Shown here one piece after another: positions 17,491-25,552 of a stretch of DNA of 47,179 bases. Positions within the stretch are counted from its first letter, which is position 1, and each line of letters opens with the position of its first letter. The stretch comes from Lachnospiraceae bacterium (GTDB taxonomy: Bacteria; Bacillota; Clostridia; Lachnospirales; Lachnospiraceae): positions 1 through 47,179 of the forward strand of contig JAFSGY010000114.1 in assembly GCA_017440575.1 (NCBI GenBank). Direction: 5' to 3'. The notes beneath the pieces were generated by a model. That model searched no databases and had not been told where the DNA came from. It saw only the letters and a program-made list of their open reading frames with translations. The translations under genes were made by a program, and so were the position numbers.

Positions 17491-20010
17491 ATGAGAAAAC
17501 AGGGAAAACAACTGGCGTTAGAAATCGTACAGATATTACATCAGACACATGAAAAGATAAAGAAAGCAATCGAAAATAGAGAAATAGCTTATGCGCAAAA
17601 TCTGTTAACAGAGTGCCAGCAGGGAATGATACAGTTAGGAAATTCCATTGAGGAAACAGAGGGAGAGGGCTTTGTAACCGTTGGATACATTGAGGAGTAT
17701 TGCGAAAGAGCTTACCAGTATTTTGAAGAATTGGAAAAAGAACAGAATGGCAATGCTAACAAAATATATAAGGTATTGCGTAAATATCTGATTCAGGTGG
17801 AAAGCAGCATTAAAAATGATATTCCAGTGAAATTGGAAATGGTTTTTTTACCATATAAAGCCTCTATGTGGGATTCTTTGGAAAGTGTTTGGAAGGCAGC
17901 AGATGCAGACGAAAACTGCGATGCCTATGTAATACCGATTCCATATTATGATAAGAATCTCGACGGCAGCTTTAAGCAGGAGCATTGGGAAGGGAATCAA
18001 TATCCGGCAGATGTGCCGATTACAAGATATGACCAATATGATTTTGAGAAAAGAAAACCCGATGTGATTTTTATTCATAATCCATACGATGACTGGAACA
18101 CAGTAACCAGTGTACATCCATTTTTCTTTTCGAAGAATCTGAAACAGTTTACAGACTGTCTGGTATATATTCCTTACTTTGCAACAGCAGGAGGTATGAG
18201 TGAGGGACAGTCTCTTTGCCCGGCGTATATTCATGCGGACTATATTGTAATTCAGTCAGAAAAATATAGAAAATATTATGATCCAAGAATACCGGATAAG
18301 AAGTTTCTAGCATTTGGCTCTCCGAAATTCGACAGTGTGATTCATAAGTGTCAGAATCCACCGGAACCACCCGAAGAGTGGAAAGAGAAAATGCAGGGAA
18401 AGAAGGTATACTTCTATAACACCAGTATAGCAGGAATGTTGCAACATACGGAGAATTTCCTGAAAAAGATGGAGTATGTATTCAATACTTTTCAGGGAAG
18501 AGAGGATGCTTGTTTACTATGGAGACCACATCCGCTTTTGGAATCAACCTTTGATTCTATGAGAAAGCAGTATAAGCCTATGTATGAAGCATTGAAGAGA
18601 CGATTTGTAGAGGAGAAAATTGGTATCTTAGATATGACCCCAGACATTGAAAGTACCATAGCACTCTGCGACGCATATATCGGAGATGCAGGAACGAGTG
18701 TAACTTCGTTATTTGGAGTTGCAGGTAAACCGATATTTATTTTGAATAACAATATTCATGCATTACCACAGGAGAATGACTGGAGAGGGGAAATAATCAG
18801 AGGTTTTTACCCGGATGGGAATAACCAGTGGTATGTGACACAGGGGAATAAGTTGTATTACTCTCCCGATAATGATTTTCATTATGAGTATTTCTGCGAT
18901 TTGTGTGAATATGCGGGTGGTGGGTACTATGGCAAAGCGATAGAGTTTGAAGATAAAGTATATGTATGCCCGCAGAATGCACAGGACATTTTAATCGTGT
19001 CGAAGGATAAGAGTATTAAGAAGATTGAGCTGAATAAGCATGTGGAACAGGTGGGAGCGTTTTTTAATACTTGGCAAATTGGAGAATGTTTATTCGTGCT
19101 TCCGGACCGATATCCGTTTTTGGTTCGGCTGAATATGAAAACGCAAGAGATTCATTATTTATCGGGTATCAGAGATATTTATGTAACTATGGCAGCAGGT
19201 GAAAGACGCATTGGTGGATCTGATGTATGGGGAGATAAATTAGTACTTGGATCTGCGGATGGGAAGAAGCTGCTAATGATAGATGCGGTTACTTTGAAAG
19301 TGGACATTGTAGATGTTGATTTTGAGGGTGGTATCTTAGCTGTCAAACTGGATAAGGATAAAATATGGCTGTTACCATATGAAGGTACTACGATTGGTTG
19401 CTGGGATGTAACAACAGGAAAAATGGAAAAATATGATGCTATGGTGGAAGGTTTGGAGTGTACCCAAAGACCGTTGGGAATGAAATGTATGTCGAGACCA
19501 TTTGGAATGCCGGCTATGTGCGATAAAAAACTTATATTAACACCTTGTTGGGGCAATAAGATGGTGTGCTTTGATAAAGAAAGTGGTAGAGCAGAGGAAT
19601 GGGTACCACCATTTGTATTGAAAATGCAAAGCGAGAATGGTTATGTACCAATAAGGAGTGTAGGATATTTTGTGGAGCAGATAGATGAAGTGGTATACAG
19701 GTATTATGATAGTGCATTCAGAAAGATGTATGATATCAATATCGAAACAAAGGAATGGCAGGAAGTAGAGGTTGCATTTGATAAGAAGGATATGGAAGTG
19801 AATGCGGCCAGCTTTGCAGAACAGTCTCAGTGGATGCAGTATTGCTGTAATGAGAATGCGTTCCGTACGTTGAAGGATTTCTTGGATGATAATATTACAG
19901 GAGCTTCGTATGATGAGAAAAAACAGATAGAAGCTTTTTCAAAGATAAATGCAAGTATTAATGGGAATTGCGGTGAGAAGGTATACCGCTTTGTAATGGA
20001 GAATGTGTAA
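17491..20010 (+). CDS. CDP-glycerol glycerophosphotransferase-like protein fused to a beta-propeller-like domain (839 aa)
   Basis: Start at the ATG at 17491, 6 nt after AGGGG; a TTG at 17467 lacks a site. Residues 1-110 are helical with coiled-coil character. Residues ~113-420 resemble the GT-B-fold glycerophosphotransferase (TagF/TagB) family: IPYFATAGGMSEGQ, LLWRPHPLLESTF (about 343-355), and DAGTSVTSLFGVAGKPIF (about 396-413), corresponding to the R-x-HP and D-x-SS sites. Residues ~430-760 are repeated beta strands with Trp/Gly blades (ENRIG-type, YVCPQNAQDILIV, KLVLGSADGKKLLMID), likely a propeller. The last 70 residues are helical. It overlaps the next gene by 1 nt (TAATG), and that gene would supply CDP-glycerol or a related donor. 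The propeller is not part of classic TagF and may bind glycan or protein acceptor. Confidence 0.72.
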   Translation: MRKQGKQLALEIVQILHQTHEKIKKAIENREIAYAQNLLTECQQGMIQLGNSIEETEGEGFVTVGYIEEYCERAYQYFEELEKEQNGNANKIYKVLRKYLIQVESSIKNDIPVKLEMVFLPYKASMWDSLESVWKAADADENCDAYVIPIPYYDKNLDGSFKQEHWEGNQYPADVPITRYDQYDFEKRKPDVIFIHNPYDDWNTVTSVHPFFFSKNLKQFTDCLVYIPYFATAGGMSEGQSLCPAYIHADYIVIQSEKYRKYYDPRIPDKKFLAFGSPKFDSVIHKCQNPPEPPEEWKEKMQGKKVYFYNTSIAGMLQHTENFLKKMEYVFNTFQGREDACLLWRPHPLLESTFDSMRKQYKPMYEALKRRFVEEKIGILDMTPDIESTIALCDAYIGDAGTSVTSLFGVAGKPIFILNNNIHALPQENDWRGEIIRGFYPDGNNQWYVTQGNKLYYSPDNDFHYEYFCDLCEYAGGGYYGKAIEFEDKVYVCPQNAQDILIVSKDKSIKKIELNKHVEQVGAFFNTWQIGECLFVLPDRYPFLVRLNMKTQEIHYLSGIRDIYVTMAAGERRIGGSDVWGDKLVLGSADGKKLLMIDAVTLKVDIVDVDFEGGILAVKLDKDKIWLLPYEGTTIGCWDVTTGKMEKYDAMVEGLECTQRPLGMKCMSRPFGMPAMCDKKLILTPCWGNKMVCFDKESGRAEEWVPPFVLKMQSENGYVPIRSVGYFVEQIDEVVYRYYDSAFRKMYDINIETKEWQEVEVAFDKKDMEVNAASFAEQSQWMQYCCNENAFRTLKDFLDDNITGASYDEKKQIEAFSKINASINGNCGEKVYRFVMENV

Positions 20011-21347
20011 TGACAAAAGTGATAACATATGGAACCTTTGATTTGTTTCATGAAGGACATTACCGCCTTCTACAAAGGGCGAAGGCACTCGGAGATTATT
20101 TAATTGTAGGTGTTACGACAGAGAACTATGACCAGGCGAGAGGAAAACTTAATGTAGTAGATTCCTTAATGACAAGAATTGAAAATGTGAAGAAAACTGG
20201 CTTTGCCGATGAAGTTATCATAGAGGAATCCATAGGACAAAAGGTAAGTGATGTCAAAAAGTATAAGGTAGATATCTTTACGGTAGGCTCTGACTGGATA
20301 GGCCACTTTGACTATATGGCAGAGTACTGTAAGGTGGTGTATCTGGAAAGAACCAAGGATGTCTCCAGTACGATGCTTCGCAATCAGAACTTTAAGATTC
20401 AGAGGATTGGTATCATAGGAACAGGACGAATCACTGGAAGATTTCTTATGGAGTCTAAGAGTGTTAGCGGCGTAAGTGTGCAAGGGGTATATAATCCTCA
20501 TGTGGAGAGTGCAAAACGCTTTGCAAAGAAATATGGTATTGAAGTATATGAAACAAAAGAGCGATTTTTTGAAAATACAGATGTCATTTATGTGGCATCA
20601 CCGCATGAGACACATTATGAGTATGTAAAGGAAGCGCTTCTACATGACAAGCATGTGCTTTGTGAAAAGCCTTTTACACTACAAAAAGAACAGGCAGAAG
20701 AGCTTTTTGCGATTGCAAAGGAAAGAAATCGTATTCTGTTTGAGGGTATTAAGACAGCGTATTGTCCGGGATTTAACAAGCTTATTGATATTGCCTGCAG
20801 TGGTTTGATTGGTAATATACGTTATATTGATGTCTGCTTTACTAAGCTGGAAAATAAAAATACAAGAGAACTTACTGATACGATGTATGGTGGAAGTTTT
20901 CTGGAACTTGGAAGCTATTGCCTACTGCCGGTGTTCAAACTTTTTGGTTGGGAATATGAGGATGTTGATTTTGAAAGTATCTATGGTACGGGAAAGATTG
21001 ATCTTTTTACCAAAGCATCCTTCAAGTTCGAGAAAGGTCTGGCAACGGTTACTTGTGGTTTGGGTGTAAAGAGCGAAGGCAGGCTATTAATAGCAGGCAC
21101 GAAGGGATATATCGTAGTAGATGCTCCGTGGTGGAAAACAACATATTTTGAAGTGCATTTTGAGGATACAACAAGAGTGGAAAAGTATTCCGATAGATTC
21201 CTAGGTGATGGACTTCGATATGAGATTAGCGATATGCTGAACCAGATTAATGGAAATAATAAAAGTGAATTCAAATTGACAAGAAAAGAAAGTGTTGCAA
21301 TGGCTGGAGTAATGGAAGCATTTCTTAATAAAGAAGGCAAAGGATAA
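20010..21347 (+). CDS. TagD-like cytidylyltransferase fused to Gfo/Idh/MocA oxidoreductase (445 aa)
   Basis: Residues 1-125 are a glycerol-3-phosphate cytidylyltransferase-like domain: TYGTFDLFHEGHY (HxGH-type site) and RTKDVSSTMLR (matching the R-T-x-x-x-S-T signature). Residues ~131-445 are an NAD(P)-dependent oxidoreductase: IGIIGTGRITGRF Rossmann loop, VIYVASPHETHYEYV, and VLCEKPFTL with the EKP motif of this family. The first half would make CDP-glycerol or another CDP-polyol. The second half would oxidise or reduce a sugar or polyol, perhaps the precursor of the CDP product. It is coupled to the preceding transferase by a TAATG overlap. Confidence 0.85.
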   Translation: MTKVITYGTFDLFHEGHYRLLQRAKALGDYLIVGVTTENYDQARGKLNVVDSLMTRIENVKKTGFADEVIIEESIGQKVSDVKKYKVDIFTVGSDWIGHFDYMAEYCKVVYLERTKDVSSTMLRNQNFKIQRIGIIGTGRITGRFLMESKSVSGVSVQGVYNPHVESAKRFAKKYGIEVYETKERFFENTDVIYVASPHETHYEYVKEALLHDKHVLCEKPFTLQKEQAEELFAIAKERNRILFEGIKTAYCPGFNKLIDIACSGLIGNIRYIDVCFTKLENKNTRELTDTMYGGSFLELGSYCLLPVFKLFGWEYEDVDFESIYGTGKIDLFTKASFKFEKGLATVTCGLGVKSEGRLLIAGTKGYIVVDAPWWKTTYFEVHFEDTTRVEKYSDRFLGDGLRYEISDMLNQINGNNKSEFKLTRKESVAMAGVMEAFLNKEGKG

Positions 21348-21351
21348 TAAA

Positions 21352-22038
21352 ATGAAAATTTGGGCACATAGAGGGTGGAGCCAAAGGCATCCGTAGAATG
21401 CCTTGCTGGAATTTGAAAAGGCAATACAGATAGAAAAGCTGACAGGCATAGAGCTTGATATACAGCTTAAAAAGGATGGTCGACTAGTGGTTATACATGA
21501 TGAAAGAATGGATTGTACTACAGAAGGTATAGGTTATGTAAGGGATTATACATTGTCATAACTAAAAAGATTACACATCTATGCAGATGATAATTCGACG
21601 CAGCAGATACCGACTATGGAGGAAGTCTTTGATTTAGTCGACAATAGATTGAACCAAGGTATGAAACTTAATATAGAACTCAAAAACAGAGTATATCCAT
21701 ATCCTGGAATGGAAGAAAAGATAGTAGAGTTGGTGGCGAGAAGGGGATACACAGATAGTGTATTCAAGCTTCTATGCAAAGTCTATAGAAAAAATAAAAC
21801 ATGGAAGTAAAATCCGAACTTGCTATATTGGATAGTAAGGTGTCAGATTGCATGTATAAGCTAAAGGGAGGTTGTGGAGCTACGGCGATTCATCCGTTCT
21901 GATGACAAATGGACTTGCCTAAGAAAGTTTTGGAGGGGTATACAGTCAGAACATGGATGGGGTTCATTTCTTTTTTTAGAAATACTAAGATACATGAAAT
22001 GTGTAGAATATATACTAACGAGAAGGAAGTACTACTAT
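21352..22038 (+). pseudogene. Glycerophosphodiester phosphodiesterase (GDPD) pseudogene
   Basis: From ATG 21352 the frame reads KIWAHRGWSQRHP-stop-NALLEFEKAI, GIELDIQLKKDG and VVIHDERMD, the HRG, E-x-D and H-D-E landmarks of GDPD. TAG at 21394-21396 replaces the Glu of the usual PEN motif. TAA at 21559-21561 interrupts LS-x-LKRL. A frameshift near 21765 moves the SFYAKSIEKIKHGSKIRT segment into another frame, and later pieces (KGGCGATAIHP, DLPKKVLEGYTVRTW) are in yet another frame. GDPD cleaves glycerophosphodiesters, so it probably once trimmed or recycled the glycerophosphate handled by the two genes before it. At least four disabling changes make function very unlikely. Confidence 0.88.
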
Positions 22039-22103
22039 AAATATTTAAAAAGATAGGACTATGGCTCATAAAGCGTACTAAAAAATGTAAGAAGGTTTTG
22101 GTA

Positions 22104-22928
22104 ATGGTTAAGTTAGATGATAAGATGCTGCGACAGCTTCAATTGATACAATTGGAAATGCTGATAGAAGTAGATAGGATTTGCAAAAAGTGTGGAATAA
22201 AATACAACATTATTGCTGGAACGTTATTAGGTGCAATTCGCCATGGCGGATATATTCCTTGGGATGATGATGCAGATGTTGCTTTATTAAGACCGGAATA
22301 TGAAAAATTTCGCAAGGCAGTTAAGACGGAATTAGATACAACTAGGTTTTATTTTCAAGATCATCGTAGTACAAGAGGATATCGTTGGGGATATGGCAAA
22401 TTACGATATAAGAATACCCTATTTTTGCGAGAACATCAGGAGCACATGCCTTATCAACAAGGAATATTTATTGATATTTTTCCACTAGATCATGTGTCAG
22501 ACAACTATCTGCTACGATGTCTACAGAATTTTGAATGTTTTTGCGTTCGAAAAGTCTTATGGTCTAAAGTAGGGCAAGTGGCAGAACGAAATATCTCGCT
22601 GCAGATGTGCTATAAGCTATTGGCTCTTATTCCGGAAAAAGTAATTTGGAAGTATTATCATCGTATGGTAAAAAGAACAAATCAAAAAGAAACAAAGTGG
22701 GTTAGAATACTGATGTTTCCAACGCCGAATCGGTCGTATGGCTATGTTAAGAGATGGTATCAATATAGCCAAAAAGTGATGTTTGAAGGCATATTATTTG
22801 ATGGAATTAAGGAATATGATGCATATTTATCCTTCAAGTTTGGTAACTATATGGAATTACCGTCACCAGAAAAGCGAAAGGTGCATCCGGTTAGTAAGTT
22901 GATAATACAGGACATACAATATGAATAA
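22104..22928 (+). CDS. LicD family phosphotransferase (275 aa)
   Basis: The nucleotidyltransferase-fold signature of LicD/fukutin proteins is clear at residues ~35-55: GTLLGAIRHGGYIPWDDDAD, with the Asp cluster that binds metal. Family members transfer phosphocholine or other phospho-alcohols from CDP-activated donors onto glycans. Here a CDP-glycerol-type donor is equally possible, since TagD- and TagF-like genes lie upstream and no choline kinase or uptake gene is seen. ATG 22104 is preceded by GAAGG at 8 nt, preferred over TTG 22098. The 3' end overlaps the next gene by 8 nt within TATGAATA, indicating translational coupling. Confidence 0.88.
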   Translation: MVKLDDKMLRQLQLIQLEMLIEVDRICKKCGIKYNIIAGTLLGAIRHGGYIPWDDDADVALLRPEYEKFRKAVKTELDTTRFYFQDHRSTRGYRWGYGKLRYKNTLFLREHQEHMPYQQGIFIDIFPLDHVSDNYLLRCLQNFECFCVRKVLWSKVGQVAERNISLQMCYKLLALIPEKVIWKYYHRMVKRTNQKETKWVRILMFPTPNRSYGYVKRWYQYSQKVMFEGILFDGIKEYDAYLSFKFGNYMELPSPEKRKVHPVSKLIIQDIQYE

Positions 22929-23340
22929 TATAAAAAACGAAGAAAATCGTAAGTGCATTATACAAGCGATTGAGAAGTGTATAAACTTAGGTAGAAATAA
23001 ATTTGTAATCTATACCTATGGTGATTTGGGAAAATATACGGAGAAGATATTAAGAGAAGAGTATCATCTTTTGCCGGAATATAGAATTGATAATTATAAA
23101 AGTGATGGGAAAAGTATTCTAACGTTAGATGAAGCAGCAGAACAGAAAAATCACGAGGTGGTCTTTTTGATTTGTAGCGATAACAGAAAAGTATTTTACG
23201 AGATTAGAAGTGCAATTTATTCTAAAATGAGAGAAATGTTTATTGTAGATATATTTGAAGATAGAGCGACAAATATATTCGCATTGGAAGATGCACTGCA
23301 GAAGATTAATACGTATGTGGGGGAATTAGAATATGAATAG
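22921..23340 (+). CDS. Small stand-alone Rossmann-like protein (139 aa), function unknown
   Basis: Not a recognised enzyme. After an N-terminal helix it has FVIYTYGDLGKYTEKIL (strand, Gly loop, helix; residues about 28-44), YRIDNYKSDGK (strand ending D-N), and VVFLICSDNRKVFYEIR. This is the same strand-Gly loop-helix / D-N / (I/V)xxxxxD pattern seen as a fused domain in many proteins of this island, but here the first Gly is replaced by Tyr. It overlaps LicD by 8 nt upstream and the glycyl radical enzyme by 8 nt downstream, both inside an almost identical TATGAATA. It is therefore made together with them and may be an accessory subunit. This is inference. Confidence 0.7.
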   Translation: MNNIKNEENRKCIIQAIEKCINLGRNKFVIYTYGDLGKYTEKILREEYHLLPEYRIDNYKSDGKSILTLDEAAEQKNHEVVFLICSDNRKVFYEIRSAIYSKMREMFIVDIFEDRATNIFALEDALQKINTYVGELEYE

Positions 23341-25486
23341 ACAGGAGGCATTGTCTACAGAAAGATTAGATACTATATATTATTTGAATCATGTAGAGAA
23401 TGCTAATCATGTAGAGAAAAAAGCGTATTCTATGGCGTTACATATGCATATTAAAAACATCAGTCAACAAAAAAGTAAAATGATATATGGAAGCAGAAGC
23501 AGACAGATTACGATAAATATGTATCCAACCTTGGATGAAGAGTTGAAATTGATTACGCAGATGGAGGAAGAAGAAAAAGCGAATATAAAGATTGCCCAAG
23601 CAATTGGATTGCTTAATAGAGCGCCAGGTGCGCATTTGATTCCAGCGTATGATGTGCTCTTACAGGAAGGAATTCAAACGAGATTAGATAGCATAAAAGA
23701 GCTTTATCGAAGTAGTTTGCATGATGCAAAGAAAGAGTATTATAAAACAGCGTATATTTTACTAAAAAGCTTTCAACAATTGATTAATCGTTACGGCAAG
23801 CAGGCGCAAGAAGAAATGAAACAAGCCACAGGTAAAGAAAAATTACAATTACTGCGTATTGTGGAAGCGTGTAATCATATTAAGAAAAAGAAACCGAGAA
23901 CTTTTTTTGAAGCGGTGCAATTAGTAAGCTTTACACATGAGTGTATAGTAGATGAAGCAGGTTCGGGTAGCATATCCTTTGGAAGGATCGACCAGTATCT
24001 ATATCCATATTACAAGGAAGATATAGAGAATGGCAGATTACAACAGGCAGAAGCACAGGCAATTGTAGTAGCCTTCTTTGAAAAGATTGCAGAGCATGCA
24101 GGAGGATGGCAAAACATTACATTAGGTGGCAAAGCAAAAGATGGAACTGATTTATGTAACGAACTTACGATAATGTGTTTAAAGGCTTCTGCAATTGTAA
24201 AGAAAGACCAGCCACAGATTTCATTGCGTGTGCATGATAACATGTCAGAAAGGGTATGGAATGAAGCTTTGCAACTTGTGAAAACAGGAATGGGATTTCC
24301 AGCATTTTATAACGATGATGTGGCTGTAAGTGCAAAGCAAAGCGTTGGAGTATCAGAAGAAGATGCATGGAATTATGGAATAGTTGGTTGTGTAGAAATT
24401 ACTTCAGGTGGTAATGAATATTCACATGCAGAAGGAATACGCATTAATTGGCTTAAGTTGTTAGAGCTGATGCTACACAATGGGCAATGTCTGTTGACGA
24501 AAAAAAAAGTTGTGTTACAGCAAGTGTATGAAGAAGATGCATTAGATACCATAGAATCTTTTGAGATATTTTATGAATGGTATAAAAAAGAACTTGTGGA
24601 GTTAACGAAAAAAATAGCATATTTCATAGATGAGGCCTGCATAGCGTATTCGTTGCAATGGCCAGTTCCTTTTACTAGTATTTTTATGAATCAATGTCTG
24701 GAAAAAGGGTGTGATGTCACTAATAATGGCACAAAATATAATAATTTAACCATGAATTGCGTCGGGATTGCCAGTACAATCGATGCGTTGCAAGTGATAG
24801 AAGAATTGGTATTCGAACAAAAGAAAATCAGATTGTCTCAATTGGCGAAGGCACTCAAACATAATTTTGAGGGAGAGTATGAGAGTATTCGACAAGCTTG
24901 TATATTGTGTAAAAAATATGGCAATAACGAAGATGCGGTAGATCAAAAAGCAGCAGAATTAATCGCTTTATTTTGTAAAACCTTAGAAGAAATACAACCA
25001 CAACATGTCACAGGAAAATATCAGGCTGGATTTTATACATCACATTTTCATGCGACGATGGGACAGCTAACAGGAGCATCTGCAGATGGAAGACGAGCTG
25101 CGGAACCAATGTCGGCATCACTTTCTCCAGCAGCAGGTAAAGATAAAAACGGCTATTTGGCAGTATTAAATTCTGCCAATAAGATTAAGATGAATTGTTT
25201 TGCCAATGGTACAGTATTAGATGCAAAATTTTTGCCTTCTTTTTTTGAAGATGCGAGAAATATAGAAGGATTGAAGCAAAGTATATTAACCTATTTTCAA
25301 CGGGGGGGCATGGAAATTCAATTTAATGTAGTAGATAAAGCAACCTTAGTGAAAGCGCAACAGCATCCGGAAGAATATGCAGATTTGATGGTGCGGGTAT
25401 CTGGATATAGTGCATATTTTGTAGATTTGAGTAGAAGCTTGCAAGATGAGATTATGATGAGAATAGAGAATTCTTACTGTACATAG
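23333..25486 (+). CDS. Glycyl radical enzyme of the PFL / glycerol-dehydratase type (717 aa), substrate unknown
   Basis: The catalytic core is complete. YGIVGCVEITSGGNEYSHAEG places the thiyl Cys at residue 353 with Glu355 two residues on, the C-x-E arrangement of dehydratases and lyases (glycerol dehydratase, CutC) rather than the Cys-Cys of pyruvate formate-lyase. RVSGYSAYFVDL places the radical Gly at 691, 26 residues from the end, as in PFL. FGRIDQYLYPYY and FYNDD are other family landmarks. The N-terminus is roughly 80 residues shorter than in glycerol dehydratase, and carries a duplicated NHVEN/NHVEK (14-bp repeat at 23387 and 23405). No canonical GRE activase is adjacent. Context (LicD, CDP-polyol genes, two radical SAM genes) suggests a glycan- or polyol-linked substrate. 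The enzyme would be oxygen-sensitive. Confidence 0.88.
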   Translation: MNRQEALSTERLDTIYYLNHVENANHVEKKAYSMALHMHIKNISQQKSKMIYGSRSRQITINMYPTLDEELKLITQMEEEEKANIKIAQAIGLLNRAPGAHLIPAYDVLLQEGIQTRLDSIKELYRSSLHDAKKEYYKTAYILLKSFQQLINRYGKQAQEEMKQATGKEKLQLLRIVEACNHIKKKKPRTFFEAVQLVSFTHECIVDEAGSGSISFGRIDQYLYPYYKEDIENGRLQQAEAQAIVVAFFEKIAEHAGGWQNITLGGKAKDGTDLCNELTIMCLKASAIVKKDQPQISLRVHDNMSERVWNEALQLVKTGMGFPAFYNDDVAVSAKQSVGVSEEDAWNYGIVGCVEITSGGNEYSHAEGIRINWLKLLELMLHNGQCLLTKKKVVLQQVYEEDALDTIESFEIFYEWYKKELVELTKKIAYFIDEACIAYSLQWPVPFTSIFMNQCLEKGCDVTNNGTKYNNLTMNCVGIASTIDALQVIEELVFEQKKIRLSQLAKALKHNFEGEYESIRQACILCKKYGNNEDAVDQKAAELIALFCKTLEEIQPQHVTGKYQAGFYTSHFHATMGQLTGASADGRRAAEPMSASLSPAAGKDKNGYLAVLNSANKIKMNCFANGTVLDAKFLPSFFEDARNIEGLKQSILTYFQRGGMEIQFNVVDKATLVKAQQHPEEYADLMVRVSGYSAYFVDLSRSLQDEIMMRIENSYCT

Positions 25487-25552
25487 GGGATATTCTAAAA
25501 AATGGCTAAAATAAGCGAATATTCATAGCCTGATATAAAGGAGAACTAACTA

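Noticed and set aside
21352-22038. Stop-codon recoding (readthrough of TAG/TAA) in the GDPD gene
   Set aside because: Different stop codons stand for different expected residues and there are frameshifts as well; ordinary gene decay explains it. The same applies to the DUF1796 gene at 42689.
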